12,666 nucleotides of DNA from contig NZ_CAMKXG010000087.1 in assembly GCF_946477055.1 (NCBI RefSeq), positions 1 to 12,666 on the forward strand, read 5' to 3'. The translations under genes were made by a program, and so were the position numbers. Shown here piece by piece: positions 1 through 7,347 of this stretch. The stretch is from Lonsdalea britannica. Its GTDB lineage: Bacteria; Pseudomonadota; Gammaproteobacteria; Enterobacterales; Enterobacteriaceae. How positions within the stretch are numbered: position 1 is the first letter of the stretch; the number at the start of each line of letters is the position of its first letter. A model generated the notes under the pieces. That model had not been told where the DNA came from, did not search any database, and saw nothing but the letters and a program-made list of their open reading frames with translations.

Positions 1-899
1 GAAGGCAGCATTTGCACCATCGCGATACGATGCAGCAAGGTCAGCGTTTCCACCAACAGCGTTTCCCAATCCACGCCTCGTGCGGCCGCTTGTTGCAGCA
101 AGGCCATCACCTGTGCGCTGTCGGCTTTCACCAGCGCCTCTATCAACGCCAGCGGCTGTTCGTCGTCCAGCGTTCCCAGCATCTGACTGACCGTTTCGGT
201 CGTGACCTGCCCCTGACCGATAGCGATAGCCTGGTCGGCCAGAGAGAGCGCATCGCGCAGACTGCCTTCCGCCGCACGCGCCAGCAGCTGCAATGCACGC
301 GCCTCGGCGGGCAGTTGCTCTTCCTGCAAGACGTGCTGCAGGTGGGCGCGAATTTGCTCTGCATCCAACGCTTTGAGATGGAACTGCAAGCAACGCGACA
401 GAATCGTGACCGGGAGCTTTTGGGGATCGGTGGTAGCCAGCAAGAATTTGACGTGCGACGGCGGCTCTTCCAGCGTTTTAAGCAGCGCATTGAAGCTGTG
501 GCGGGAAAGCATGTGCACTTCATCGATGAGGTACACCTTGAAGCGGCCGCGTGCCGGCGCGTACTGCACGTTATCCAGCAGGTCGCGGGTGTCTTCGACT
601 TTAGTGCGGGAAGCGGCGTCGATCTCGATCAGATCGACAAAACGGCCCTGCTCGATCTCGAGGCAGTTCTCGCATTTACCGCAGGGCGTTGCCGTGATGC
701 CGGCCTCACAGTTCAGTCCTTTCGCCAGCAGACGCGCGATAGTGGTCTTCCCCACCCCGCGGGTACCGGAAAACAGATAGGCATGGTGGATTCGGCCTAG
801 CGAAAGACCATTAGCCAGCGCGGTCAGAACATGTTCCTGACCAACGACATCGGCAAAGGTTTGAGGGCGCCACTTACGGGCAAGAACCTGATAGCTCAT
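1..899 (-). CDS. dnaX: DNA polymerase III tau/gamma subunit, N-terminal part (3' end outside window)
   Basis: This is the clamp-loader ATPase of the replicative DNA polymerase III holoenzyme. It loads the beta clamp and, as tau, couples polymerases to the helicase. About 299 codons are visible, open to the left edge with no in-frame stop. The protein starts MSYQVLARKWRPQT, the family start. It has a Walker A loop GTRGVGKT at about residues 45-52, a zinc-binding cysteine set at C64, C73, C76 and C79, and the Walker B/DEVH segment VYLIDEVHM near residues 126-134. The last visible residues (LLHRIAMVQ) match the end of domain III. The programmed frameshift that makes gamma in E. coli would lie beyond the window. 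The gene lies 74 bases downstream of apt on the same strand, so read-through from apt is likely. The Shine-Dalgarno before the ATG is weak (only GCGGT nearby). The identification is very secure. Confidence 0.97.
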   Translation of the reverse strand, partial: MSYQVLARKWRPQTFADVVGQEHVLTALANGLSLGRIHHAYLFSGTRGVGKTTIARLLAKGLNCEAGITATPCGKCENCLEIEQGRFVDLIEIDAASRTKVEDTRDLLDNVQYAPARGRFKVYLIDEVHMLSRHSFNALLKTLEEPPSHVKFLLATTDPQKLPVTILSRCLQFHLKALDAEQIRAHLQHVLQEEQLPAEARALQLLARAAEGSLRDALSLADQAIAIGQGQVTTETVSQMLGTLDDEQPLALIEALVKADSAQVMALLQQAAARGVDWETLLVETLTLLHRIAMVQMLP

Positions 900-940
900 C
901 AATACCGCAACAGTTGAGTTATTGAGGTGGTGATGCTAAC

Positions 941-968
941 ACAGTCTCGCCGCCATCGGCGAGACTGT
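941..968. other. Perfect 12-bp hairpin between apt and dnaX
   Basis: The arms ACAGTCTCGCCG (941-952) and CGGCGAGACTGT (957-968) are exactly complementary around a four-base loop. The structure begins five bases beyond the apt stop codon, inside the 74-base gap before dnaX. Neither strand has a run of T after the stem: on the minus strand it is followed by GTTAGC. It is therefore not a canonical intrinsic terminator. It may be a partial terminator, an RNA stability or processing element, or an attenuator that lowers dnaX expression from the apt transcript. The stem is seen directly; the function is inferred. Confidence 0.7.
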
Positions 969-973
969 TGTGC

Positions 974-1519
974 TTAATGACCGGGGAAGTCGACCAGGCT
1001 GAAACACTGTACGCCCATGGCTTCGAGGCGCTGCTGACCACCGAGGTCAAACAGGTTGATGACAAAGGCAGCATCGGTCACTTCGCCGCCTAAACGACGG
1101 ATCAGTTTTACCGTCGCTTCGACTGTTCCGCCGGTTGCCAGCAGATCGTCGATCACCAGCACTTTATCGCCGGCAGTAATGGAGTCTTCGTGGATTTCCA
1201 GCGTGTCGGTGCCGTATTCCAGTTCATAGCTTTCGCTCAACGTTTTACGCGGCAATTTTCCGGGCTTGCGCACCGGGACGAAGCCTACGTTCATCGCCAG
1301 CGCCACCGGCGCACCGAACAGAAAGCCACGCGCTTCGGTTCCAACGACTTTGGTGATGCCAGCATGACGATAACGCTCTGCCAGGAGGGAAATGCTGGCC
1401 GCGTAGGCCTGCGGATTTTCCAACAGGCTCGTGACGTCACGGAACAGTATGCCCGGCTTTGGGTAGTCGGGAACGCTCTTGATACTGTTTTTAATTAATT
1501 CTGGCTGTGTTACGGTCAT
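974..1519 (-). CDS. apt: Adenine phosphoribosyltransferase
   Basis: Apt makes AMP from adenine and phosphoribosyl pyrophosphate (PRPP) in the cytoplasmic purine salvage pathway. The protein has 181 residues; the E. coli enzyme has 183. It carries the type I phosphoribosyltransferase PRPP-binding motif [13 protein letters not shown] at about residues 120-132. Other family landmarks are [13 protein letters not shown] (18-30), the substrate-side segment [16 protein letters not shown] (58-73) and the terminal FPGH. The ATG at 1519 gives the usual N-terminus. Upstream, CAGG nine bases away and AGGA two bases away are the only ribosome-binding candidates, neither ideal. The gene lies between ybaN and dnaX on the same strand, the arrangement known from E. 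coli, where dnaX is partly transcribed from apt promoters. Confidence 0.97.
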   Translation of the reverse strand: MTVTQPELIKNSIKSVPDYPKPGILFRDVTSLLENPQAYAASISLLAERYRHAGITKVVGTEARGFLFGAPVALAMNVGFVPVRKPGKLPRKTLSESYELEYGTDTLEIHEDSITAGDKVLVIDDLLATGGTVEATVKLIRRLGGEVTDAAFVINLFDLGGQQRLEAMGVQCFSLVDFPGH

Positions 1520-1640
1520 AATCCTGTGCCTGATAAAACAATCTGTTCAGTGAATAACGGACGCCCGCTGTAGCTCTGGCGGCCATCACGCATCCTGCGC
1601 CGGGAAAGGAATAGAGGCGGGACGCGCACGAAAACGCTCA

Positions 1641-1669
1641 AATCTAGTCAAACTGACTGACAAATGCAA
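1641..1669 (-). promoter_or_regulatory. Candidate sigma-70 promoter for apt (and dnaX)
   Basis: On the minus strand TTGCAT (1669-1664) and TAGATT (1646-1641) are separated by exactly 17 bases. This would start transcription roughly 115 bases before the apt start codon, in the 175-base gap after ybaN. The -10 matches the consensus at four of six positions. No other sequence in the gap looked better by eye. The call is a pattern match only, without experimental support. Confidence 0.35.
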
Positions 1670-1694
1670 CAGCCCTGCATCCGGTCGCCTACTT

Positions 1695-2063
1695 TTATTG
1701 CTCCCGATCAACCACCGGCAGACGCCACATGAAGATCAGCAGGCAGGCCATTATCGCCAGTAAGACTCCCCTGACCCACGGAATATGGACCATCCATATC
1801 GAGACGGCGAAGGTGGCGACGATCACCACAACCGCTTTAACCTTGACGCCCGGCGGTAAAGCCCGGTGTTGTTGCCAATGCCGCAAATAACCGCCGAACC
1901 ACGAACGGTGCAACAGCCAGTAGTGAAAACGCGGCGACGATCGGGCAAAACACCAGGCAGCCAGCAGCAGAAACGGCGTGGTGGGCAAAAGCGGCAATAC
2001 GACGCCCAGCGTCGCCAACACGACGGCAAGCCACCCCAGCACGATCAAAACCACACGATACAT
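1695..2063 (-). CDS. ybaN: DUF454 family inner-membrane protein YbaN
   Basis: This is a small hydrophobic protein of 122 residues (E. coli YbaN has 125) whose molecular role is unknown to me. The DUF454 signature is clear: LPTTPFLLLAAWCFARSSPR at residues 26-45, after an N-terminal membrane segment (about 5-24). Two further hydrophobic stretches lie at about 76-93 and 96-113, so three or four membrane passes are likely. GGGAG about ten bases before the ATG is a good ribosome-binding site. The gene is divergent from miaE and lies 175 bases upstream of apt on the same strand. The context gives no functional hint, since this neighbourhood is conserved across enterobacteria without an evident shared pathway. 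Confidence 0.93.
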   Translation of the reverse strand: MYRVVLIVLGWLAVVLATLGVVLPLLPTTPFLLLAAWCFARSSPRFHYWLLHRSWFGGYLRHWQQHRALPPGVKVKAVVVIVATFAVSIWMVHIPWVRGVLLAIMACLLIFMWRLPVVDREQ

Positions 2064-2217
2064 ACACCATACTCCCGCTGTTAGACGCCGCCAAACGCTG
2101 CCCGCACATAGTAACGGGTATCACGCTGATTTGACCATCGCGGAACAGGATCGCAAATGACAACAAAGGCGGTATCATGGCGTCATATTTCATCCACCGT
2201 TGTTTTGTGCTTATTCC

Positions 2218-2979
2218 ATGTTTGATCGCGCGATTCTCACCCCCATTGACCAATTCTTGACGGCGCAAACGCCTGATGAGTGGGTTATCGAGGCGCAAAA
2301 AGCCGATAATCTACCGACGATATTACGCGACCACGCGCTGTGCGAACTGAAAGCGGCGCAAAATGCGGCGCACCTCCTGCGGCGCTACGCCGTGGATGAG
2401 CCCGGCCAGCGACAGCTAATGGACTGGCTCACGCCCTATGAAAACTTCGCTTATCACCACCGGGGCGAATTCGCTGAGCTGGAAACTAAAAGCCCGGTGT
2501 CCAAGCAGATAGGTATTCGACCCGGCTGCCGCTATGGTCAGGATATGATCGATAAAATGGTGCTACTGATAAAAGAAGAGCTGCACCATTTTCATCAGGT
2601 GCTGGAAATCATGACGTCATTGGGCATCGTTTATCAGCGACTGCCTGCCAGCCGCTATGCAAAAGGTATGCTTCAGCATGTCATCACCCATGAACCGAAT
2701 ACGCTGGTCGACAAGCTGATTATCGGCGCATTTATTGAGGCCCGCTCCTGCGAGCGTTTTGCTAAACTGGCCCCGTATCTGGAAACGCAGTTACAGAAAT
2801 TCTATCTCTCCCTGCTGAGATCTGAGGCCCGCCACTATCAAGACTATCTTGCGCTGGCCCGGCAGATTGCCGATCGGGATATTTCACCCAGGATTGCGTT
2901 CTTTGCCGAAGTCGAGGCCGAGCTGATCGTCTCGCCTGATGACGATTTTAAATTTCATAGCGGCAAGCCCCGTCTTTGA
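2218..2979 (+). CDS. miaE: tRNA-(ms2io6A37)-hydroxylase, MiaE
   Basis: MiaE is an oxygen-dependent non-haem diiron enzyme. It hydroxylates the isopentenyl group of ms2i6A at position 37 of tRNAs reading UNN codons. The 253-residue product resembles the Salmonella enzyme (about 270 residues). The ferritin-like iron ligands are visible: CELKAAQ (E43), KEELHHF (about 119-125, carrying an E-x-x-H), EARSCER (E174) and SEARHYQDY (E203 and H206). RSEARHYQDYLALA and KFYLSLL are nearly identical to the family. The ATG at 2218 gives an N-terminus aligning with Salmonella MiaE, but no Shine-Dalgarno precedes it; a TTG at 2200 in the same frame is the alternative. E. coli K-12 lacks this gene, so its place between ybaN and priC is a real difference in gene order. 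It lies 47 bases before priC and may be co-transcribed with it. Confidence 0.94.
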   Translation: MFDRAILTPIDQFLTAQTPDEWVIEAQKADNLPTILRDHALCELKAAQNAAHLLRRYAVDEPGQRQLMDWLTPYENFAYHHRGEFAELETKSPVSKQIGIRPGCRYGQDMIDKMVLLIKEELHHFHQVLEIMTSLGIVYQRLPASRYAKGMLQHVITHEPNTLVDKLIIGAFIEARSCERFAKLAPYLETQLQKFYLSLLRSEARHYQDYLALARQIADRDISPRIAFFAEVEAELIVSPDDDFKFHSGKPRL

Positions 2980-3026
2980 CGGCGACCCGCCTCCGAATTT
3001 CACCTCTTGATGACTGAGGCAACCGA

Positions 3027-3560
3027 ATGAGTACCTCTACGCTGCTGCAAGCGCTAGACCATCAGATCGCCAGCCTGGCCGAGCAGATAGCGCCGGTGAT
3101 AGGGATGACCACCGCCCGTTCCCGCTTTGATCGGCAGCTGTTCGGCTGTTATGGCACACGTTTCGGCGACTATCTGGCCGAAGTGAAGCAAAATCACCAG
3201 CACCTGCAGCAATATGTCGCCGAGAATCGCACCGACCGGGTGGCCTTTATGGCCGAGAAACTGCTGGCTCAGATAACCGCGCTGCAGCGTGAACTGGGGA
3301 CCTGGAAAATGCGGCAGCAGAGCCCAGCAGCCCCACCGCCACCCGATCTTTACCACAAGCTGGCGGAGCATCAGGGCTACGAGCGGCGTTTGATCGCGAT
3401 GATTCAGGATCGAGAAAGTTTACTTCTCAAGCAAACCGCCTTTGAAGAGCAACAGCGGTTACAGAAAGAGTTGGCGGCGCTGGAAGGCCGGCTGGCGCGG
3501 TGTCGTCAGGCGCTCACGCGTTTGGAGCGACAGATTGAAAGACGGGAACAAGGTTCCTAA
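3027..3560 (+). CDS. priC: Primosomal replication protein N'' (PriC)
   Basis: PriC restarts stalled replication forks by a PriA-independent route: it recognises the fork and SSB and helps load the DnaB helicase. The product has 177 residues (E. coli 175). It is charged, mostly helical and fast-evolving, so identity is modest. Landmarks that hold are SRFDRQLF (about 32-39), EHQGYERRL (about 113-121) and the conserved C-terminal segment [16 protein letters not shown] (about 151-166). TGAGG eight bases before the ATG is a good ribosome-binding site and fixes the start. The position next to ybaM, convergent with mscK, is the E. coli arrangement and supports the assignment. Here miaE lies directly upstream. 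Confidence 0.9.
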   Translation: MSTSTLLQALDHQIASLAEQIAPVIGMTTARSRFDRQLFGCYGTRFGDYLAEVKQNHQHLQQYVAENRTDRVAFMAEKLLAQITALQRELGTWKMRQQSPAAPPPPDLYHKLAEHQGYERRLIAMIQDRESLLLKQTAFEEQQRLQKELAALEGRLARCRQALTRLERQIERREQGS

Positions 3561-3631
3561 AACTCGTTGCGCGCGGTGATATCTGCTATATCTACACGTT
3601 GATTCCGAGCGAACGGGAAGGTGAACCCACT

Positions 3632-3796
3632 ATGTCACTGGAAAATGCAGCTCCCGAAGTCAAACTGGCAGTGGATCTCATCATGTTGTTTGAGACCAAC
3701 CAGATTGAACCCGAGGTGGTGCTGGCCGCACTCGACATTGTACGTAAGGATTATCTGCACAAGTCCCAGGGACAGGGCGATCTCTCAACCGACTAG
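3632..3796 (+). CDS. ybaM: Small DUF2496 protein YbaM
   Basis: The product is a 54-residue acidic protein of unknown function. Its core, [20 protein letters not shown] followed by ALDIVRKDY, matches the E. coli YbaM (53 residues) that I remember. I chose the ATG at 3632 because it gives the conserved MSLEN start and has AAGGTG upstream at reasonable distance. The reading frame extends 11 codons further upstream to 3599, but that extension is not conserved in the family as I know it. The gene follows priC by 71 bases and ends just before a hairpin that separates it from the convergent mscK. I know no function for it. Confidence 0.9.
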   Translation: MSLENAAPEVKLAVDLIMLFETNQIEPEVVLAALDIVRKDYLHKSQGQGDLSTD

Positions 3797-3806
3797 CGGT
3801 TGTTAG

Positions 3807-3839
3807 GCCGGAACAAACGTTTCAGACGTTTGTTCCGGC
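3807..3839. terminator. Hairpin between convergent ybaM and mscK, possible bidirectional terminator
   Basis: The left arm (3807-3820, starting GCCGGAAC) and right arm (3826-3839) form a perfect 14-bp stem around the five-base loop TTCAG. It begins ten bases after the ybaM stop and ends 19 bases before the mscK stop, where a shared terminator would be expected. Neither side has a proper T-run (GGCTATTCCC on the plus strand, CTAACAACC on the minus strand). Intrinsic termination may be weak, or the stem may protect mRNA 3' ends after Rho-dependent termination. Confidence 0.55.
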
Positions 3840-3858
3840 TATTCCCGCCGTCAAAAAA

Positions 3859-6800
3859 TCACAGAGGCGATGGATTCTCCGGCAGCGGACGCGACACTTC
3901 CCTCACTTCCTTGCCCTGCTGGTTATGCAAATACACGTCCAACTGATTGAAGGCGATGTCGATATCATTTTCCCGACACAGGCGGTCAATCGCGCGGTTC
4001 AACTCATCCACGGTATAACTACGATCGCGCAGTTCGCGCACATACAGCCTCAGCTCATGATTGAGCGTGCTGGCGCCGAAGGTGAGGAAAAACACCTGCG
4101 GTTCCGGATCGGTCATCACACGGGCATTTTCGCGCGCGGCCTGCAACAAAACGGATTTCACCTTATCCAGATCCGACCCGTAGGCCACGCCAATACTGAT
4201 GATGACGCGCGTAATGGTATCGGACAGCGACCAGTTGATTAGACGTTCCGTCACGAAGGCCTTGTTGGGGATGATCACCTCTTTTCGGTCAAAATCCGTT
4301 ATCGTCGTCGCTCGAATTCTTATTTTGCTGACCGTTCCCGAAAACGTACCAATGGTAATCGTGTCGCCGATACGCACCGGTCGTTCGAAGAGAATGATCA
4401 GACCGGAGACGAAGTTGGCGAAGATCTCCTGCAAACCGAACCCAAGCCCGACGGACAACGCCGCGACCAGCCACTGGAGTTTGTCCCACGAGACGCCAAG
4501 CGAGCTGAGGGCGGTCACCGCGCCGACGGAGGTAATCAGGTAGGTCAATATCGTCGTGATGGCGTAAGACGTCCCCTGCCGCAGCTGCAGTCGGGAAAGT
4601 ACCAGCACTTCCAACAGACCCGGCAAGTTGCGCGTCATCACGTAGGCAATCACAATCACCGCCAGCGACAGCAGCAGATTGCCGAGCGTGACCGCTTGCA
4701 GGACATTGCTGCCGCCCACGGACGCATTGTAGTGCCAGAGCGTGACGCTATCGAGATAGGAGAATACCGTTACCAGATCCGCCCAAATCCCATAAATGGC
4801 TCCGCAGAAGACCATCACCAGGACCATGGTGGTCAGACGCAATGACTGCTGGCTGATCTGTTCCAGCGCCAGCGGCGCTTCAGGCACCGGCTCGCTCCCT
4901 TCAGCCCCTTCCTTCACCATATTCTGCCGTCTGGCCAGCGCGCGGCGATAAGCCAGACGTCGCGCGGCGACGCTCAGACCGCGGATGGTGGCCATGTAGA
5001 CCACATTCCAGATAATCAGCAGATACAGACTTTCAATCCAGCGCCCGGAAAGCCGCAGCGTCGTATAGAAGTAGCCGCTAAACATCAGCACGATCAAAAA
5101 CGGCGGCATCAGCGCGATCGCGGTGATGACGATCAGACGCATCGTGTGACGATCCTTATCCCGCCAGCTGTCGCGGCAAAGCGGAAAGACCAACACGGAC
5201 AGCAGTACCAAATTGAGGACGATCACCAGTTGCCCGATAACGTCGTCCACCAGATACAACGGTATCTGTTCGCCGATGACAGACCAAAAAATCAGCGGCA
5301 ACAGCGCACAGCCCAGTCGTAGCGTCTGTCTGCGATAGTGAGCGCTTAATGAAGGCGCCAAATTGAAGTGCCGTTCGAACATTCCCTCGGGTTTCAATCC
5401 CTGCCAGGCCAGACCAAAGACGAGCCAGAACAGCGCCAGATCCTGGCTCAGCAGCCACGCGAATTCGCCGAGTTGCCCTCCCGAGCGTTCCAGCCATAGC
5501 CCCACGCACATAATCATCAGCGTGACGGGCAGCACCTTAATCAGCAGCAGCAGAATCGTTTGCGGTGTATGTAGCTGACTGTCTCGCTTAAGCTGCCCAA
5601 CGTCTTTGGATAATTTGTCGAGATAGTGGTCGATAGATTGACGGCGCCAGAAGATCAGCCCCACTAACAGCATGGCCGGAACCACATAGAGCAAGGACCG
5701 TAAAGCCCCCTGAATCAGCTGTTCCGATTTAACCCCAATGTGGAGGCCATGCAGCTGCTGTTTGAGCGAAGAAGGGAATTCTTTTAACCAGCTCCAGCCC
5801 ATCGGCTTGTTACTGTTCACCCAGAAGATCTGCTGAGTCAGCGTCCTTTGCAACGAAGCGTTCACGCTGCCAAGTTGCTGTCGGTTAATTTGCAGGTTGA
5901 TCGCGAGCATCAGCTGGTTGCCGAGCTGCTTGTTCAACTGATCGAGCAGTTCCCGCCGCATGTCCAGAATCTGTTCCAGCGCATCCGTCACTTCGCTATC
6001 GGATGTCGCGTTACTGCGCGCCAGCAGCTTCTGGATATATTCATCGCCGCGAAACAGCTCATCACGCTGCTGGTTGATGTCGAACTGCTCCAGACGCAGG
6101 TCGGCGATCTGCGTGCTCATGTCGCTCAGCTCATCTGCCGAAGGCAGGTTTTGCTGTTGCTGATACAAAATACGCGACAGCAACAGGCTGCCTTTAAGAA
6201 CGGTCACCTGCTCTTTCAGATTACGCTCCGACTGCGTGGCGCGATCCAACCAGTTTTTTACCTGAATGCTTTGCTGCACCAGCGTATTTCCGGCTTCGGT
6301 CGCAGCAATCAAACGTTGGCTGAGCTGGCGGTTGGTTTCCATTTCCGTTTTGACCAACGGATTTTCCTGAATGCGCTGCAGCTCGCCAGACGTCTGCGCC
6401 TCTTTGGCGGTTTTCTCCGACAAATTAAGGCGTTTGTGACTGACCACATTTTGCAGCGCCTGCACCATGCGTTCTTGCTGATTAATCTGGGCCGCCGTGT
6501 AATCACGCTGCTTTTGCAGCAGATCCTGCAGCGTGGTGTTCACTTCCAGACTTTTGCGCTGTTGCTCCATCTGGGCGCTCAGCAGAGCCTGTTCCGTCAG
6601 TAACAACGTTTGCTGACTCGGTCGCAACGTGGCCTGACCCGGCTCCAGTCCATTCAGCTGATTACGCAGCTGCTGACTGCGCTGAGAGGCCGTCAGCATG
6701 GCGCTCTGCACTCTTTCCGGCTGCGTCTGCAGCGAAATCAGCTGGCTATTGTAATTGGAGAGGTTTTCCTGCGCCGACTGTAGGCCAGCCAGCGTGTCAT

Positions 6801-7242
6801 TCAACCGCGACTCCAGCTGTTTGATCGATAAGGATTCGAGAGAGGCGAGCGAAACGTCCGACGAGGTGGTCAACGCCGCCAAATCATCGCTGGTCTGCCG
6901 CAGCTTGGTCGGCGCTTGCGCCGCCTGGAGTTTCAGCTGTGCGGTTTCCTGCTTAACCCGTTCTATCGCATCAAGCACATCAAGCGTTTTGGTGTAGTCC
7001 TCGATAACCAGCTTATCGGCCGGAGACTGGCTTTTTTGTTTATTCAGCGTGTCTAGGCGATTTTGAATATCGCTGCGGGCCGGTAAATCATTGGTCACCG
7101 CCAACGCGGGCGCACACACGGCCAGCGCCAGACACAACACGCAGAGGTGTGCCGACAGATAACGCAGGGCGAAATCCGCCATGCGGGAAAGAGAGGAGTA
7201 GAAATGGCGAAAAATAGGGAACCTGAAACTCATGGCAATCAT
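3859..7242 (-). CDS. mscK: Mechanosensitive channel MscK (KefA)
   Basis: MscK is a large inner-membrane channel of the MscS family. It opens under membrane tension and in E. coli also depends on external potassium, releasing solutes during osmotic downshock. The 1127-residue protein compares with 1120 in E. coli. It has an N-terminal signal-like hydrophobic stretch ending CAPALA (about 33-48). A long glutamine-rich, coiled-coil periplasmic domain follows (about 55-490), then several membrane segments (from about 518), then the MscS core SVGLGFGLQEIF at about 930-941. After the core come FERPVRIGD and the cytoplasmic beta domain with FDRKEVIIPNKAFVTERLINWS. Alanine 942 replaces a glycine I recall in E. 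coli. The start could equally be the ATG at 7233; neither has a clear Shine-Dalgarno. The gene follows acrR by 105 bases on the same strand. Confidence 0.96.
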   Translation of the reverse strand: MIAMSFRFPIFRHFYSSLSRMADFALRYLSAHLCVLCLALAVCAPALAVTNDLPARSDIQNRLDTLNKQKSQSPADKLVIEDYTKTLDVLDAIERVKQETAQLKLQAAQAPTKLRQTSDDLAALTTSSDVSLASLESLSIKQLESRLNDTLAGLQSAQENLSNYNSQLISLQTQPERVQSAMLTASQRSQQLRNQLNGLEPGQATLRPSQQTLLLTEQALLSAQMEQQRKSLEVNTTLQDLLQKQRDYTAAQINQQERMVQALQNVVSHKRLNLSEKTAKEAQTSGELQRIQENPLVKTEMETNRQLSQRLIAATEAGNTLVQQSIQVKNWLDRATQSERNLKEQVTVLKGSLLLSRILYQQQQNLPSADELSDMSTQIADLRLEQFDINQQRDELFRGDEYIQKLLARSNATSDSEVTDALEQILDMRRELLDQLNKQLGNQLMLAINLQINRQQLGSVNASLQRTLTQQIFWVNSNKPMGWSWLKEFPSSLKQQLHGLHIGVKSEQLIQGALRSLLYVVPAMLLVGLIFWRRQSIDHYLDKLSKDVGQLKRDSQLHTPQTILLLLIKVLPVTLMIMCVGLWLERSGGQLGEFAWLLSQDLALFWLVFGLAWQGLKPEGMFERHFNLAPSLSAHYRRQTLRLGCALLPLIFWSVIGEQIPLYLVDDVIGQLVIVLNLVLLSVLVFPLCRDSWRDKDRHTMRLIVITAIALMPPFLIVLMFSGYFYTTLRLSGRWIESLYLLIIWNVVYMATIRGLSVAARRLAYRRALARRQNMVKEGAEGSEPVPEAPLALEQISQQSLRLTTMVLVMVFCGAIYGIWADLVTVFSYLDSVTLWHYNASVGGSNVLQAVTLGNLLLSLAVIVIAYVMTRNLPGLLEVLVLSRLQLRQGTSYAITTILTYLITSVGAVTALSSLGVSWDKLQWLVAALSVGLGFGLQEIFANFVSGLIILFERPVRIGDTITIGTFSGTVSKIRIRATTITDFDRKEVIIPNKAFVTERLINWSLSDTITRVIISIGVAYGSDLDKVKSVLLQAARENARVMTDPEPQVFFLTFGASTLNHELRLYVRELRDRSYTVDELNRAIDRLCRENDIDIAFNQLDVYLHNQQGKEVREVSRPLPENPSPL

Positions 7243-7309
7243 CGTTTAAGCGGAGATACGCCAAGTTTATCACGCCTCAGTCAGGCCGAGATATGTGAAT
7301 CCATGGTGA

Positions 7310-7329
7310 AACGTAACGGTATTTACGTT
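7310..7329. repeat. Short inverted repeat between acrR and mscK
   Basis: AACGTAA (7310-7316) and TTACGTT (7323-7329) are perfect inverted copies around six bases. They lie in the 105-base gap, 18 bases past the acrR stop and about 70 bases before the mscK start. The stem is AT-rich with no T-run, so it is a poor terminator. It could be an operator half-site pair or chance. I recognise no regulator from it. Confidence 0.4.
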
Positions 7330-7347
7330 CTGTAAACATTTTCCCGG

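Noticed and set aside
12..800. Long open frame of 262 codons on the plus strand
   Set aside because: It is antisense to dnaX, whose own frame is fully open and matches the family throughout. The translation is rich in Q, R and L without domain features, as expected for an antisense shadow.
2131..2159. TTGACC as a -35 box for miaE
   Set aside because: A good -35 hexamer, but at 16-18 bases downstream there is no acceptable -10 (CAAATG or similar).
1837..2298. 153-codon minus-strand frame spanning ybaN and the start of miaE
   Set aside because: It overlaps two well-supported genes and reads ybaN in the wrong frame. The translation resembles no family I know.
3566..3593. Possible ybaM promoter in the priC-ybaM gap (TTGCGC with TATATC or TATCTA)
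   Set aside because: The spacing is too short for the better -10, and the other matches consensus at only three positions. Co-transcription with priC is simpler.
3599..3631. Upstream extension of ybaM to 3599
   Set aside because: The extra 11 residues are not part of the conserved protein, and the ATG at 3632 has its own ribosome-binding site.
5848..6603. 251-codon open frame on the plus strand inside mscK
   Set aside because: Antisense to the glutamine-rich periplasmic part of MscK, whose codons produce open complementary frames. No ribosome-binding site or known family.
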